A stretch of 19,379 bases of DNA from Clostridia bacterium (lineage in GTDB: Bacteria > Bacillota_A > Clostridia > Christensenellales > Aristaeellaceae): NCBI GenBank assembly GCA_017412025.1, contig JAFQOY010000043.1:1-19379 (forward strand), written 5' to 3'. A program made the position numbers and the translations under genes. Under the pieces are notes generated by a model, which was not told the origin of the DNA, did no database searches, and saw only the letters and a list, made by a program, of their open reading frames with translations. Positions 7,467 through 14,076 of this stretch are shown here, piece after piece (the first letter of the stretch is position 1; the number at the start of each line of letters is the position of its first letter).

Positions 7467-8444
7467 ATGTTTGAGGGGATCATCGTACTGTTTGTCATCA
7501 TCGTCGCTCTGATTGTCTTTATGAGCTTTGTGCCGCTGGGGCTGTGGATTTCTGCGCTGGCTTCCGGCGTGCATGTGTCCATCTTCTCTCTGGTGGGCAT
7601 GCGCATCCGCCGCGTCTCGCCTTCGAAGATCATCGTGCCGCTGATCAAGGCCGAAAAGGCCGGTCTGGCGATGGAGATCAGCAAGATGGAAGCGCATTAC
7701 CTGGCCGGCGGCAACCTGGATCGCGTGATCACTGCGCTGATTACGGCGCGCGGCGCGAACATGAAGCTTGACTTCCCGGAGGCGTGCGCGATTGACCTGG
7801 CGGGCCGCGATGTGCTGCAGGCCGTGCAGATGAGCGTCAACCCGAAGGTGATCGAGACGCCGGTGGTCGCGGCCATTGCGAAGGACGGCATTGAGCTGCG
7901 CGCGAAGGCGCGCGTGACCGTCCGCGCGAACATCGACCGCCTGGTTGGCGGCGCGGGTGAGGAGACGATTGTCGCGCGTGTCGGCGAGGGCATCGTCACC
8001 ACGGTCGGCTCTGCGCAGACACACAAGGAAGTGCTGGAGAATCCGGATCTGATCTCCCGCACGGTGCTGGGCAAGGGCCTTGACGCGGGCACGGCGTTTG
8101 AAATCCTCTCCATCGACATTGCGGATGTGGACGTCGGCAGGAACGTCGGCGCGCAGCTGCAGATGGATCAGGCGGAGGCGGATCGCCGCATCGCGCAGGC
8201 GAAGGCCGAAGAGCGCAGGGCGATGGCTGTCGCGCGCGAGCAGGAGATGAAGGCCGCCGCACAGGAGCAGCGCGCCAAGGTGATCGAGGCCGAGGCCGAG
8301 GTGCCCAAGGCGATGGCCGCCGCGCTGCGCGAAGGCAAGCTGGGCGTGCTGGATTACTATCAGATGCAGAACACCATTGCCGATACGGCGATGCGCGATT
8401 CCATCGCATCCCTGGGCGGCAGCCCTGTGCAGCCGAAGAAGTAA
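7467..8444 (+). CDS. floA: Flotillin-like protein FloA
   Basis: The 325-residue protein is a close match to Bacillus FloA (YqfA) in length and sequence. It has an N-terminal membrane-inserted hydrophobic segment (about residues 3-45) and the conserved [20 protein letters not shown]. An SPFH domain follows, then an alanine/glutamate-rich coiled coil from about residue 230 to 285 with [20 protein letters not shown]. The C-terminal segment reads [19 protein letters not shown]. FloA builds membrane microdomains that gather signalling and secretion proteins. The RBS AAGAGGGG lies 8-9 bases upstream of the ATG. The gene lies between nfeD and an unrecognised membrane-anchored protein, probably in one operon. 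Confidence 0.97.
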   Translation: MFEGIIVLFVIIVALIVFMSFVPLGLWISALASGVHVSIFSLVGMRIRRVSPSKIIVPLIKAEKAGLAMEISKMEAHYLAGGNLDRVITALITARGANMKLDFPEACAIDLAGRDVLQAVQMSVNPKVIETPVVAAIAKDGIELRAKARVTVRANIDRLVGGAGEETIVARVGEGIVTTVGSAQTHKEVLENPDLISRTVLGKGLDAGTAFEILSIDIADVDVGRNVGAQLQMDQAEADRRIAQAKAEERRAMAVAREQEMKAAAQEQRAKVIEAEAEVPKAMAAALREGKLGVLDYYQMQNTIADTAMRDSIASLGGSPVQPKK

Positions 8445-8479
8445 GCGGAACATGTCCATGACGGAAGGAGTGAACGCCC

Positions 8480-8983
8480 GTGGATGACATCATCAGCCTG
8501 ATTGTGGTGTTCATCATCTATCTGGTTGCGGCCAGCTCCGGCAAGAAGAAAAAGAAGAAGAAACAGCGCGGCATGCAGCGCAGCTTCGAGCAGATGCAGC
8601 GCAGCTATGAGCAGCTGCAGCGGATGGCCGGGGAGGGAAAGCCTGCGCAGCAGGCGCCCCGGGGTGAGATCCCCGCGTATGCGCCGACCATATCCGCCGC
8701 GCCGCCGCGTCCGCAGGCGCGGACGGAGGAGCCCTGCCACGATGTGAAGGGCATGCACCTGCACGAGGTAACGCAGGCGCAGATGCTTGATGCGCAGGAG
8801 GGCGAGGATCCCTGCCACGCCGGAGAAGCGGAGCCCGCATCCGCGCCGGAGGCATATGCGGATGAGGCGGAGCTGGAGCGCAGGGCGCTTGCGCAGGATG
8901 TGCTGCGCGGCGTGATCATGAGCGAGGTACTGACGAGGCCCTGCGAGCGCAGGGCCATGCAGAGGAACGGACGGAGAGCGTAA
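8480..8983 (+). CDS. Unrecognised membrane-anchored protein in the floA operon
   Basis: I do not recognise this 167-residue protein. It begins at a GTG (8480) with GGAAGGAG nine bases upstream. Residues 4-19 form one hydrophobic span, followed by a block of lysines (GKKKKKKKQRG), so the rest should lie in the cytoplasm. A glutamine-rich helix comes next (RSFEQMQRSYEQLQRM), then a proline/alanine-rich linker. A short motif, EEPCHD, recurs as EDPCHA about 22 residues later. A charged C-terminal helix with LERRALAQDVLRGVIMSEVL ends the protein. The TAATG overlap with the LytTR regulator gene implies translational coupling. Its place after floA suggests a membrane-microdomain partner, which is inference. 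Confidence 0.8.
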   Translation: MDDIISLIVVFIIYLVAASSGKKKKKKKQRGMQRSFEQMQRSYEQLQRMAGEGKPAQQAPRGEIPAYAPTISAAPPRPQARTEEPCHDVKGMHLHEVTQAQMLDAQEGEDPCHAGEAEPASAPEAYADEAELERRALAQDVLRGVIMSEVLTRPCERRAMQRNGRRA

Positions 8984-9750
8984 TGGAGAATGGAATTCGC
9001 GTGATCATCGCGGACGACCAGGAAGGCATGCGGATGATCCTGCGCAGGATGATCGCCAAGGCAGAGGGGTTTACCATCTGTGCGGAGGCGGACAACGGAG
9101 CGGACGTGCCGGAGCTGGTGGAAAAGCATAAGCCGCACGTCTGCTTTCTGGATGTGGAGATGCCGGGTATGACGGGGCTGGAATGCGCGAAGGCGATACA
9201 GGACACCGACCCGCATACGATCATCATCTTTGCGACGGCGCATGATGACTACATGGCCCAGGCGTTTGAGCTGTATGCGTTTGATTACATGGTCAAGCCC
9301 TTCAGGCTTGTGCGCGTGATGCAGACGCTGGAGAGGATCCGGCAGGTGACCATCGGCCGCCATGCGGAGGCGACGCAGGCTGTGATGCAGAGCGCGCCTG
9401 CAAGGATGCGCGCGGCGACGTCGGGAAGGATCATGCTGCGCCACAAGGAAGGCGTCAATTTCATCAACCAGGCGGATATCCTGCTGGTGCAGCGCGAGAA
9501 CCGATCGACTGTGCTCTATGCGACGGAGGGCAGGCGGTTTGAGACGAGCGAATCGCTGGGCGACGTGGAGGAGCGCCTTGATCCCCAGATCTTTTTCCGC
9601 TGCCACAAGAGCTACATCATCAACCTCAATGTGATTGACAACATCACGCCGTACGGCAGGTGGACGTACGTGGTTCACCTCGTCGGCACGGATCAGGATG
9701 CGCTGATCACGCATGAAAAGTATGAAGAGCTGGAGAAGATGTTCTCCTGA
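8983..9750 (+). CDS. LytTR-family response regulator
   Basis: The 255-residue protein has an N-terminal receiver domain (about residues 5-120) with the acidic pair D11/D12, phospho-acceptor D57 in FLDVEMPG, T85 and K105 in VKPF. A linker follows, then a C-terminal LytTR DNA-binding domain (about 150-255) with RHKEGVNFI, ADILLVQREN and FFRCHKSYIINL. Such proteins are phosphorylated by a sensor kinase and bind direct repeats upstream of target genes. No histidine kinase lies in this window, so it is an orphan here. The start overlaps the previous stop as TAATG, with GGAGAG upstream, which couples it to the membrane-anchored protein and so to floA/nfeD. A strong terminator follows. Confidence 0.95.
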   Translation: MENGIRVIIADDQEGMRMILRRMIAKAEGFTICAEADNGADVPELVEKHKPHVCFLDVEMPGMTGLECAKAIQDTDPHTIIIFATAHDDYMAQAFELYAFDYMVKPFRLVRVMQTLERIRQVTIGRHAEATQAVMQSAPARMRAATSGRIMLRHKEGVNFINQADILLVQRENRSTVLYATEGRRFETSESLGDVEERLDPQIFFRCHKSYIINLNVIDNITPYGRWTYVVHLVGTDQDALITHEKYEELEKMFS

Positions 9751-9757
9751 AAACAAG

Positions 9758-9797
9758 AGCCGATCCGGAATGAACAGTGTTTCCGGATCGGCTTTTC
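9758..9797 (+). terminator. Intrinsic terminator of the nfeD-floA-lytTR operon
   Basis: A perfect 13-base-pair stem, AGCCGATCCGGAA with TTCCGGATCGGCT, encloses a 10-base loop and is followed by TTTTCTT. It starts eight bases after the response regulator stop. Confidence 0.93.
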
Positions 9798-9840
9798 TTA
9801 TTCATCATCCCGCTGTGGCACGAGGCCTGAAAGGCAAAAG

Positions 9841-9865
9841 AAAAACCCTTCCCGAATGGGAAGGG
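9841..9865 (-). terminator. Intrinsic terminator of rpsT
   Basis: On the minus strand CCCTTCCC, loop ATTC, GGGAAGGG and then five Ts lie about 15 bases after the rpsT stop. It faces the operon terminator at 9758-9797. Confidence 0.93.
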
Positions 9866-9879
9866 TGAAAGCGCATCAA

Positions 9880-10119
9880 TTAGCCCTTGGCCAGAACACG
9901 GGCCATGCGGGCCTTCTGGCGGTTGGCAGCGTTCTTGGAGATGACGCCCTTCGCGGCGGCCTTGTCAACGGCGGCAGAGGCGGCGACCAGGGTCTCGACA
10001 GAAGCGTTGGTGTTGAACTTCTTCAGCGCGGTCTTGGTGGCGGACTTGACCATCTTGTTGCGCAGGGTCTTGTGCTCGGTAACGGAAACGCGCTTGATAG
10101 CAGACTTGATATTCGGCAT
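9880..10119 (-). CDS. rpsT: 30S ribosomal protein S20
   Basis: The 79-residue basic protein begins [11 protein letters not shown] and has the lysine- and alanine-rich helical composition of S20, with [19 protein letters not shown] and a C-terminal [15 protein letters not shown]20 binds 16S rRNA early in 30S assembly. I chose the ATG at 10119, which has GGAGGGA at normal spacing and gives the family N-terminus; a longer open frame upstream crosses the promoter and is not real. The gene is transcribed alone from 10163-10191 and ends at a terminator 15 bases after its stop. A second, stronger promoter further upstream at 10355-10383 may also feed it. Confidence 0.97.
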   Translation of the reverse strand: MPNIKSAIKRVSVTEHKTLRNKMVKSATKTALKKFNTNASVETLVAASAAVDKAAAKGVISKNAANRQKARMARVLAKG

Positions 10120-10162
10120 CGGAATTTCCCTCCAAAATGTTCTGAAATAATCAACGGTAAGT

Positions 10163-10191
10163 AGTATACCAGAGATAATCAGCGATTGCAA
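10163..10191 (-). promoter_or_regulatory. Proximal promoter of rpsT
   Basis: On the minus strand TTGCAA (10186-10191), a 17-base spacer and TATACT (10163-10168) lie about 45 bases upstream of the rpsT start. Confidence 0.8.
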
Positions 10192-10199
10192 GCGGCAGG

Positions 10200-10348
10200 C
10201 AAAAAATGAACAAATATTCACAATTGGCCGCAAAAATCCATCCCCGACGAACTCCAGCTGGAAGAGGGAGCAGCATGACGAATGCCGCACCAGTGTAGTG
10301 CGCGACCCTGCTCGGTGCCGCGGTCATAGAGGAAGTCTTATCTCATAC
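10200..10348 (-). ncRNA. Candidate structured non-coding transcript upstream of rpsT
   Basis: A perfect promoter at 10355-10383 would start a transcript near 10348 into about 150 bases that hold no convincing gene. In the transcript ATGAC pairs with GTCAT and, nested within, GCACC pairs with GGTGC around a 22-base loop. The loop contains GAGCAG, which could pair with CTGCTC just after the outer stem, as in an H-type pseudoknot. The stretch ends near a T6 run (As at 10201-10206) after a weak A/T stem. I could not match it to 6S, SRP, tmRNA, RNase P or a riboswitch I know. It could instead be a long rpsT leader. A 58-codon open frame here (10151-10327) lacks an RBS and crosses the rpsT promoter. 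Confidence 0.35.
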
Positions 10349-10354
10349 CGGATT

Positions 10355-10383
10355 ATTATATGCAAATACAGGAAGAATGTCAA
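10355..10383 (-). promoter_or_regulatory. Perfect consensus promoter upstream of rpsT
   Basis: On the minus strand TTGACA (10378-10383), a 17-base spacer and TATAAT (10355-10360) match the housekeeping consensus exactly. It points toward rpsT, about 230 bases before its start, with no clear gene in between. Confidence 0.88.
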
Positions 10384-10463
10384 GCGGATTTTGAAAAAAT
10401 GCAGCAATTGCTGAGAAAAGGCGCGGATATGATGCGGCGGAGAAGAGGGTAACGGAGGCTGTA

Positions 10464-10492
10464 TTGAATTATGGCGAAATCTCCGGTATAAT
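10464..10492 (+). promoter_or_regulatory. Promoter of the RNA-repair operon
   Basis: TTGAAT (10464-10469), a 17-base spacer and TATAAT (10487-10492) lie about 65 bases upstream of the methyltransferase start. No other promoter is evident before the next two genes. Between here and the rpsT-side promoter (10384-10463) I see nothing else. Confidence 0.85.
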
Positions 10493-10558
10493 AACAGATG
10501 AAAGGAAGCTGCCGTCTGCTGCGGAAAAAGGCGGCCGGATGCAGGAGGAGAGGGAAAG

Positions 10559-11278
10559 ATGGAAGTTCAATATACCGAGGAGAGATACATGCTCCGTTTT
10601 GCGGCGGCCTATTACCGGGGACGCGCGCTGCGCACGGGGAAGCCTGTGCTTGACAGCACACTGGCTGATTCGCAGCTGGAGGCGCTGACGCAGGAGATGG
10701 CGGAGGAGATCGTCAGGGAAGGCTGCAGCGAAGAGGACAAGCTCTACTATTTTAAGCGGACGCACGAGGACATGCCGCGCGTGCGCAGGACGCTCGGTTT
10801 CCTCAAATCCGTCCGGTTTGAGTCGCTGCTGGACGTGGGCAGCGGCAGGGGCGTGTTCCTGCTGCCGTTCATGGAGCAGTTCCCCTGGGTGCGCGTCACA
10901 TCGCTTGACGTGCTTGCACACCGCGTGCAGTTCCTGCAGGATCTGCACGCGGGCGGTATCGCGCAGCTTGACGCGCACCTTGCGGATATATGCAGCGCAG
11001 AGATTAGGGAAAAGTCTGTGGACGTGGTCACGATGCTGGAGGTGCTCGAGCATATCCCGGACGTCGCGTGCGCTGTGGCGGCGGCAGTGCGGATAGCCAG
11101 AAAGCATGTCGTGGTGACGGTGCCCTCCAAGCCGGACGACAATCCCGAGCATATCCATCTGCTGACCAAGGATGTGCTGACGGGGCTGTTTGAAGCGGCA
11201 GGCTGCACAAGGCTGCGGTTTGACGGTGTGAACGGCCATCTGTTCATGGTCGCGACGATTGAAAGCAAAGGAGAATGA
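10559..11278 (+). CDS. Class I SAM-dependent methyltransferase, first gene of the RNA-repair operon
   Basis: The 239-residue protein has a Rossmann methyltransferase core from about residue 85. Motif I is LLDVGSGRG (90-98), motif II is TSLDV, and EVLEH occurs at 161-165. A VTVPS strand and a segment with H198 and H200 (PEHIHLL) follow. The N-terminal 80 residues are helical and charged, unlike a known domain. Its stop lies three bases before the RNA ligase start, whose RBS it contains, so the genes are coupled. The E-x-x-E-H pattern plus later histidines resembles the metal site of Hen1 RNA 3'-terminal 2'-O-methyltransferases, but EVLEH is also common in ordinary small-molecule methyltransferases. 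The RNA substrate is therefore inferred mostly from context. A weak GAGAGGGAAAG lies just upstream of the ATG. Confidence 0.83.
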   Translation: MEVQYTEERYMLRFAAAYYRGRALRTGKPVLDSTLADSQLEALTQEMAEEIVREGCSEEDKLYYFKRTHEDMPRVRRTLGFLKSVRFESLLDVGSGRGVFLLPFMEQFPWVRVTSLDVLAHRVQFLQDLHAGGIAQLDAHLADICSAEIREKSVDVVTMLEVLEHIPDVACAVAAAVRIARKHVVVTVPSKPDDNPEHIHLLTKDVLTGLFEAAGCTRLRFDGVNGHLFMVATIESKGE

Positions 11279-11281
11279 GCG

Positions 11282-12082
11282 ATGAATCCGTATGATCACA
11301 TCATTAAATACCCCAGAACGCCGCACATCGAGGGTTCGCGCCTGCAGCCGGGGGATGAGGACCTGAGCCAGATCCCGTTTGCGGAGGTGGCAGGCCGCCA
11401 TCTGGTGGTGGAGGAGAAGATCGACGGCGCGAATTCCGGCGTCTCCTTCGGCGAGGACGGGCAGCTTTTGCTGCAGAGCCGCGGTCATTTTCTGACCGGC
11501 GGCTACCGCGAGCGCCACTATGAGCTGATGAAGGATTGGGCACGCGTGCATCAGGCTGCGCTCTACGGGGCGCTGGGCAGCCGGTATATCATGTATGGAG
11601 AGTGGATGTACGCCAAGCACAGCATCTTCTACGATGCGCTGCCGCATTATTTCATGGAGTTTGACGTGTACGACCGGGAGACCGGGCGGTTTCTGGATAC
11701 GCCGTCGCGCCGTGCGCTGCTTGAAGGGCTGCCCGTCTGCTCTGTGCCGGTGCTCAGGACCGGCGTATTCAGAAAGAAGGAGGAGCTGCTTGCGATGCTC
11801 GGCCCTTCCAATTACATCACGGAGAGGCATATCGAAAAGCTGCGCGCCTATGCGGAGCAAAGCGGCCTTGACGCCGATAGGCAGTGCAGGGAGACGGATC
11901 CGTCCACGACAATGGAGGGGCTGTATATCAAGGTGGAAGAGGGCGGCGAGGTGACAAGGCGCGTCAAGTTTGTCCGTGCGTCGTTCCTGCAGTGCGTGGA
12001 GGAATCGCAGACGCACTGGCTGAACCGCCCGATCGTCCCCAACCAGCTTGTCCGCCCGACGGCGGAGCTGTTTAAGCCCTGA
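11282..12082 (+). CDS. ATP-dependent RNA/polynucleotide ligase
   Basis: The 266-residue protein is a covalent nucleotidyltransferase of the RNA ligase family. Motif I reads EKIDGAN with the AMP-accepting lysine K46. Motif III is YGEW around E107, motif IIIa is FMEFDVYD (124-131), motif IV is MEGLYIKVE with E212, and motif V is VKFVR with K229. All key residues for ligase adenylylation are present. It joins 3'-OH and 5'-phosphate ends, most likely in RNA. It is short, with no large added N- or C-terminal domain as in Rnl1 or DraRnl, so it probably depends on a partner for end preparation. That partner is the HD-Pnk gene that follows within 20 bases. The start has AAAGGAGA seven bases upstream, inside the end of the methyltransferase gene. 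Confidence 0.92.
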   Translation: MNPYDHIIKYPRTPHIEGSRLQPGDEDLSQIPFAEVAGRHLVVEEKIDGANSGVSFGEDGQLLLQSRGHFLTGGYRERHYELMKDWARVHQAALYGALGSRYIMYGEWMYAKHSIFYDALPHYFMEFDVYDRETGRFLDTPSRRALLEGLPVCSVPVLRTGVFRKKEELLAMLGPSNYITERHIEKLRAYAEQSGLDADRQCRETDPSTTMEGLYIKVEEGGEVTRRVKFVRASFLQCVEESQTHWLNRPIVPNQLVRPTAELFKP

Positions 12083-12083
12083 A

Positions 12084-12091
12084 AGAGGTGA
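12084..12091 (+). promoter_or_regulatory. RBS deciding the HD-Pnk start
   Basis: AGAGGTGA ends eight bases before the GTG at 12100. An upstream in-frame GTG at 12088 lies inside this RBS and has no good RBS of its own, so 12100 is preferred. Confidence 0.6.
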
Positions 12092-12099
12092 AACACAGC

Positions 12100-13269
12100 G
12101 TGCATGAGGGACTGAAAGCGCTGCTTTCGCTCGCGCCGTCCGCGCCGCACTGGGCGATTGACTGGGCGGAGGCGGAGAGATCGGCATGCGCACCGTGGTT
12201 TGCGCGGATGAAGGAAGTGCCGCAGGAGAAAAAGTGGCACGGAGAGGGCGACGTGTGGACGCATACGAAGCTGGTCTGCCAGGCGCTGGCGCAGATGGAG
12301 GAATACCGGGCGCTTGAAAGAGGAACGCAGGAAACCGTGTTTCTGGCTGTGCTGCTGCATGACGTGGGCAAGATCGTCACGACGAGAACGGAGGACGGAG
12401 AGATTCGCGCGCCGAAGCATGGCGAGATTGGCTCCAGAATGGTACGCACGATGCTCTGGACGGAAATGGGCCTGTGCGGCAGCGCAGAGGCGCAGCAGCT
12501 GCGCGAGACGGTCTGCCGGCTTATCCGCTGGCACATGGCGCCGCTGCACATGCTGGAGGGCGACGGTGAGCACCGCCTGCGCAGGATTGCAGCGGAAAGC
12601 GAGCTGCTTGGCGGCTTCAGCATCCGCTTGCTCTGCCTGCTGGCCGAGGCGGACAACAGGGGCAGGATATGCGATGATCTGGCGGAGCAGCTGGATAAAA
12701 TCGAGCTGTGCCGTGAGCTTGCGCGGGAGCATGGCTGTATGGACGGGCCTTCCGCCTTTGCCTGCGGGCACACGCAGCGCGCGTACTTTGACGGGCGGAA
12801 CGTGCTGCCCGATCAGCCGCTGTACGACGATACATGGGGCGAGGTGATTCTCCTTTGCGCCCTGCCGGGAACGGGCAAGGACACGTGGATTGCGGCGAAC
12901 TGTCCGCAGCTGCCGATGGTGTCGCTTGACGATATGCGCGATGAGATGGGCGTGCTGCCGACGGATAACCAGGGTGCGGTGGCGCAGGCCTGCAAGGAGA
13001 GCGCAAGGCGGCGTCTGCGCGCAAAGGAGCCCTTCGTCTTCAACGCGACCAACCTGACGCCGCTGACCAGAGAGCCGCTCGTTCGCCTGTTTGAGCAATA
13101 CGGCGCGCGCGTTCGCATCGTCTATCTGGAAACGGAATGGCAGGAGGAAATGCGCCGGAACGCTGCGCGCAGAAAGGCCGTGCCGGAGGGCGTGATTCAT
13201 GCGATGCTTGAAAAGCTGGCTGTTCCGGAAAGGGCGGAGGCGCGGACGGTGGAATGGATCTGCGTGTAA
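12100..13269 (+). CDS. HD-Pnk: HD-domain 2',3'-phosphoesterase fused to 5'-OH polynucleotide kinase
   Basis: The 389-residue protein has two end-healing domains. The N-terminal HD domain (about 40-210) shows H47, H55 in VWTH and the HD pair H87-D88 in LLHDVGK, followed by KHGEIG and RWHM. The C-terminal kinase (about 246-389) has a P-loop ALPGTGKDT with K260, the acceptor-site D277/R280 in SLDDMR, NATNLT, and an arginine-rich lid RRNAARRK. This architecture matches the HD-Pnk of Runella slithyformis, which removes 2',3'-cyclic and 3' phosphates and phosphorylates 5'-OH ends. HD-Pnk genes are known to lie beside a putative ATP-dependent ligase, as here. The product would heal broken RNA ends for the ligase to seal. 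If translation begins at GTG 12088 the protein has four more residues. A terminator follows. Confidence 0.93.
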   Translation: MHEGLKALLSLAPSAPHWAIDWAEAERSACAPWFARMKEVPQEKKWHGEGDVWTHTKLVCQALAQMEEYRALERGTQETVFLAVLLHDVGKIVTTRTEDGEIRAPKHGEIGSRMVRTMLWTEMGLCGSAEAQQLRETVCRLIRWHMAPLHMLEGDGEHRLRRIAAESELLGGFSIRLLCLLAEADNRGRICDDLAEQLDKIELCRELAREHGCMDGPSAFACGHTQRAYFDGRNVLPDQPLYDDTWGEVILLCALPGTGKDTWIAANCPQLPMVSLDDMRDEMGVLPTDNQGAVAQACKESARRRLRAKEPFVFNATNLTPLTREPLVRLFEQYGARVRIVYLETEWQEEMRRNAARRKAVPEGVIHAMLEKLAVPERAEARTVEWICV

Positions 13270-13283
13270 ATGGATATGCGATG

Positions 13284-13324
13284 AATGCGCCTGAGCGTCG
13301 GCATGCTTGGGCGCATTTCTTTTT
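13284..13324 (+). terminator. Intrinsic terminator of the RNA-repair operon
   Basis: AATGCGCC (13284-13291) pairs with GGCGCATT (13310-13317), with an inner AGC/GCT stem, and TCTTTTT follows. It begins 15 bases after the HD-Pnk stop and closes the three-gene unit. Confidence 0.87.
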
Positions 13325-13382
13325 GCGCCGCATGCATGAAGGCGCGCCGGACGGGAAAACTATGCGCATGGAGGCGATGACC

Positions 13383-13532
13383 ATGCGTCAGAAACATGCG
13401 CTGATTCCGTACGCGCTTGAAGAGGTTCCGCGACCGGGCTCGCGGGAAATCTGCATTGCGCGCCCGCCGCAGGGCGAACGGATCAGAAACGTGACAGGAG
13501 GCGGACATGCAGAAAAAGCAGAGCAGCCGTGA
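13383..13532 (+). CDS. Possible 49-residue small protein overlapping spoVAC
   Basis: I do not recognise this protein. It begins MRQKHALIPYALEEVPRPGS at an ATG with GGAGG eight bases upstream. Its codons (GCG, CTG, CCG, CGC, GAG) look like those of the neighbouring genes. It ends 26 bases inside spoVAC in another frame, a usual overlap for coupled genes. No membrane span or signal peptide is visible. It could be a small sporulation protein translated with spoVAC, or a chance open frame; length alone does not decide. Confidence 0.42.
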   Translation: MRQKHALIPYALEEVPRPGSREICIARPPQGERIRNVTGGGHAEKAEQP

Positions 13533-13968
13533 GGCGAAACGATATGCAAAGCTGGTTGAGGCGCTTGCTCCCAGGAGCGACCTGGCGCATGGCGCGGTGC
13601 GCGCGTTCTGGGTGGGAGGCGTCATCTGCATGCTGGGCCAGGGCGTCAGCGATATTTTTACCCACGCGCTGAAGTGGGGAACGCAGAGCGCCGCATCTGC
13701 GACCAGCGTGGTGATGATCTTTCTCTCCGTGCTGCTCACAGGCTTTGGCGTATACGACAGGATCGGCAAATACGCAGGCGCGGGCAGCATCGTGCCAATC
13801 ACGGGATTTGCAAATTCTGTCGCCTCTGCCGCAATGGAATTCCGGCGGGAGGGCCTTGTGATGGGCGTGGGCGCGAAGCTCTTCACGCTGGCCGGGCCGG
13901 TGCTGGTGTATGGGATTTCAAGCTCGATCATCGTGGGCCTGATTACATTCTTTCTTGAAATGATATAG
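13507..13968 (+). CDS. spoVAC: Stage V sporulation protein AC (SpoVAC family)
   Basis: The 153-residue membrane protein has the SpoVAC length and signatures. The N-terminal part contains LAHGAVRAFWVGGVICMLGQ, then LLTGFGVYDRIGKYAGAGS, VPITGFANSVASAAMEF and EGLVMGVGAKLF. About four membrane spans are expected. SpoVAC acts in the spore inner membrane; in Bacillus it is part of the channel that moves dipicolinic acid into the spore and out on germination, and it has been described as mechanosensitive. It usually sits with spoVAD and spoVAE-type genes. Here neither follows, and a terminator comes four bases after its stop. AGGAGG is five bases before the ATG. I could not identify a convincing sporulation sigma promoter. 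Confidence 0.93.
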   Translation: MQKKQSSREAKRYAKLVEALAPRSDLAHGAVRAFWVGGVICMLGQGVSDIFTHALKWGTQSAASATSVVMIFLSVLLTGFGVYDRIGKYAGAGSIVPITGFANSVASAAMEFRREGLVMGVGAKLFTLAGPVLVYGISSSIIVGLITFFLEMI

Positions 13969-13971
13969 GTT

Positions 13972-13999
13972 GCAGGGGGATTCAAACTCCCTGCTTTTT
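13972..13999 (+). terminator. Intrinsic terminator of spoVAC
   Basis: GCAGGG (13972-13977) pairs with CCCTGC (13989-13994) and five Ts follow. It starts four bases after the spoVAC stop. Confidence 0.82.
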
Positions 14000-14018
14000 G
14001 ATTTCCACTATTTTCCTG

Positions 14019-14047
14019 TTGCATGAATGATAAAATTCGGATAAAAT
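14019..14047 (+). promoter_or_regulatory. Promoter and candidate operator of the toxin-antitoxin pair
   Basis: TTGCAT (14019-14024), a 17-base spacer and TAAAAT (14042-14047) precede the antitoxin start by about 30 bases. GATAAAAT occurs twice, at 14029-14036 and 14040-14047, 11 bases apart and so on one face of the helix. The second copy covers the -10 box. This is a plausible site for antitoxin autorepression, which is inferred. Confidence 0.68.
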
Positions 14048-14076
14048 ATGGATAGAAAGATGTGGAGGTGCGTGAG

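Noticed and set aside
10245..10285. Plus-strand GGAAGAGGGAGCAGC, similar to the SRP RNA domain IV loop
   Set aside because: The matching CAGG side of the symmetric loop is missing, and no plus-strand promoter is visible. The resemblance looks accidental.
10151..10327. A 58-codon minus-strand open frame upstream of rpsT with hydrophobic stretches
   Set aside because: It has no ribosome binding site and its 3' part crosses the rpsT promoter; a second frame is open over the same bases. It is more likely untranslated RNA.
10469..12193. A 574-codon minus-strand open frame across the methyltransferase and ligase genes
   Set aside because: It lies opposite two genes with intact catalytic motifs, spans their junction and resembles no protein.
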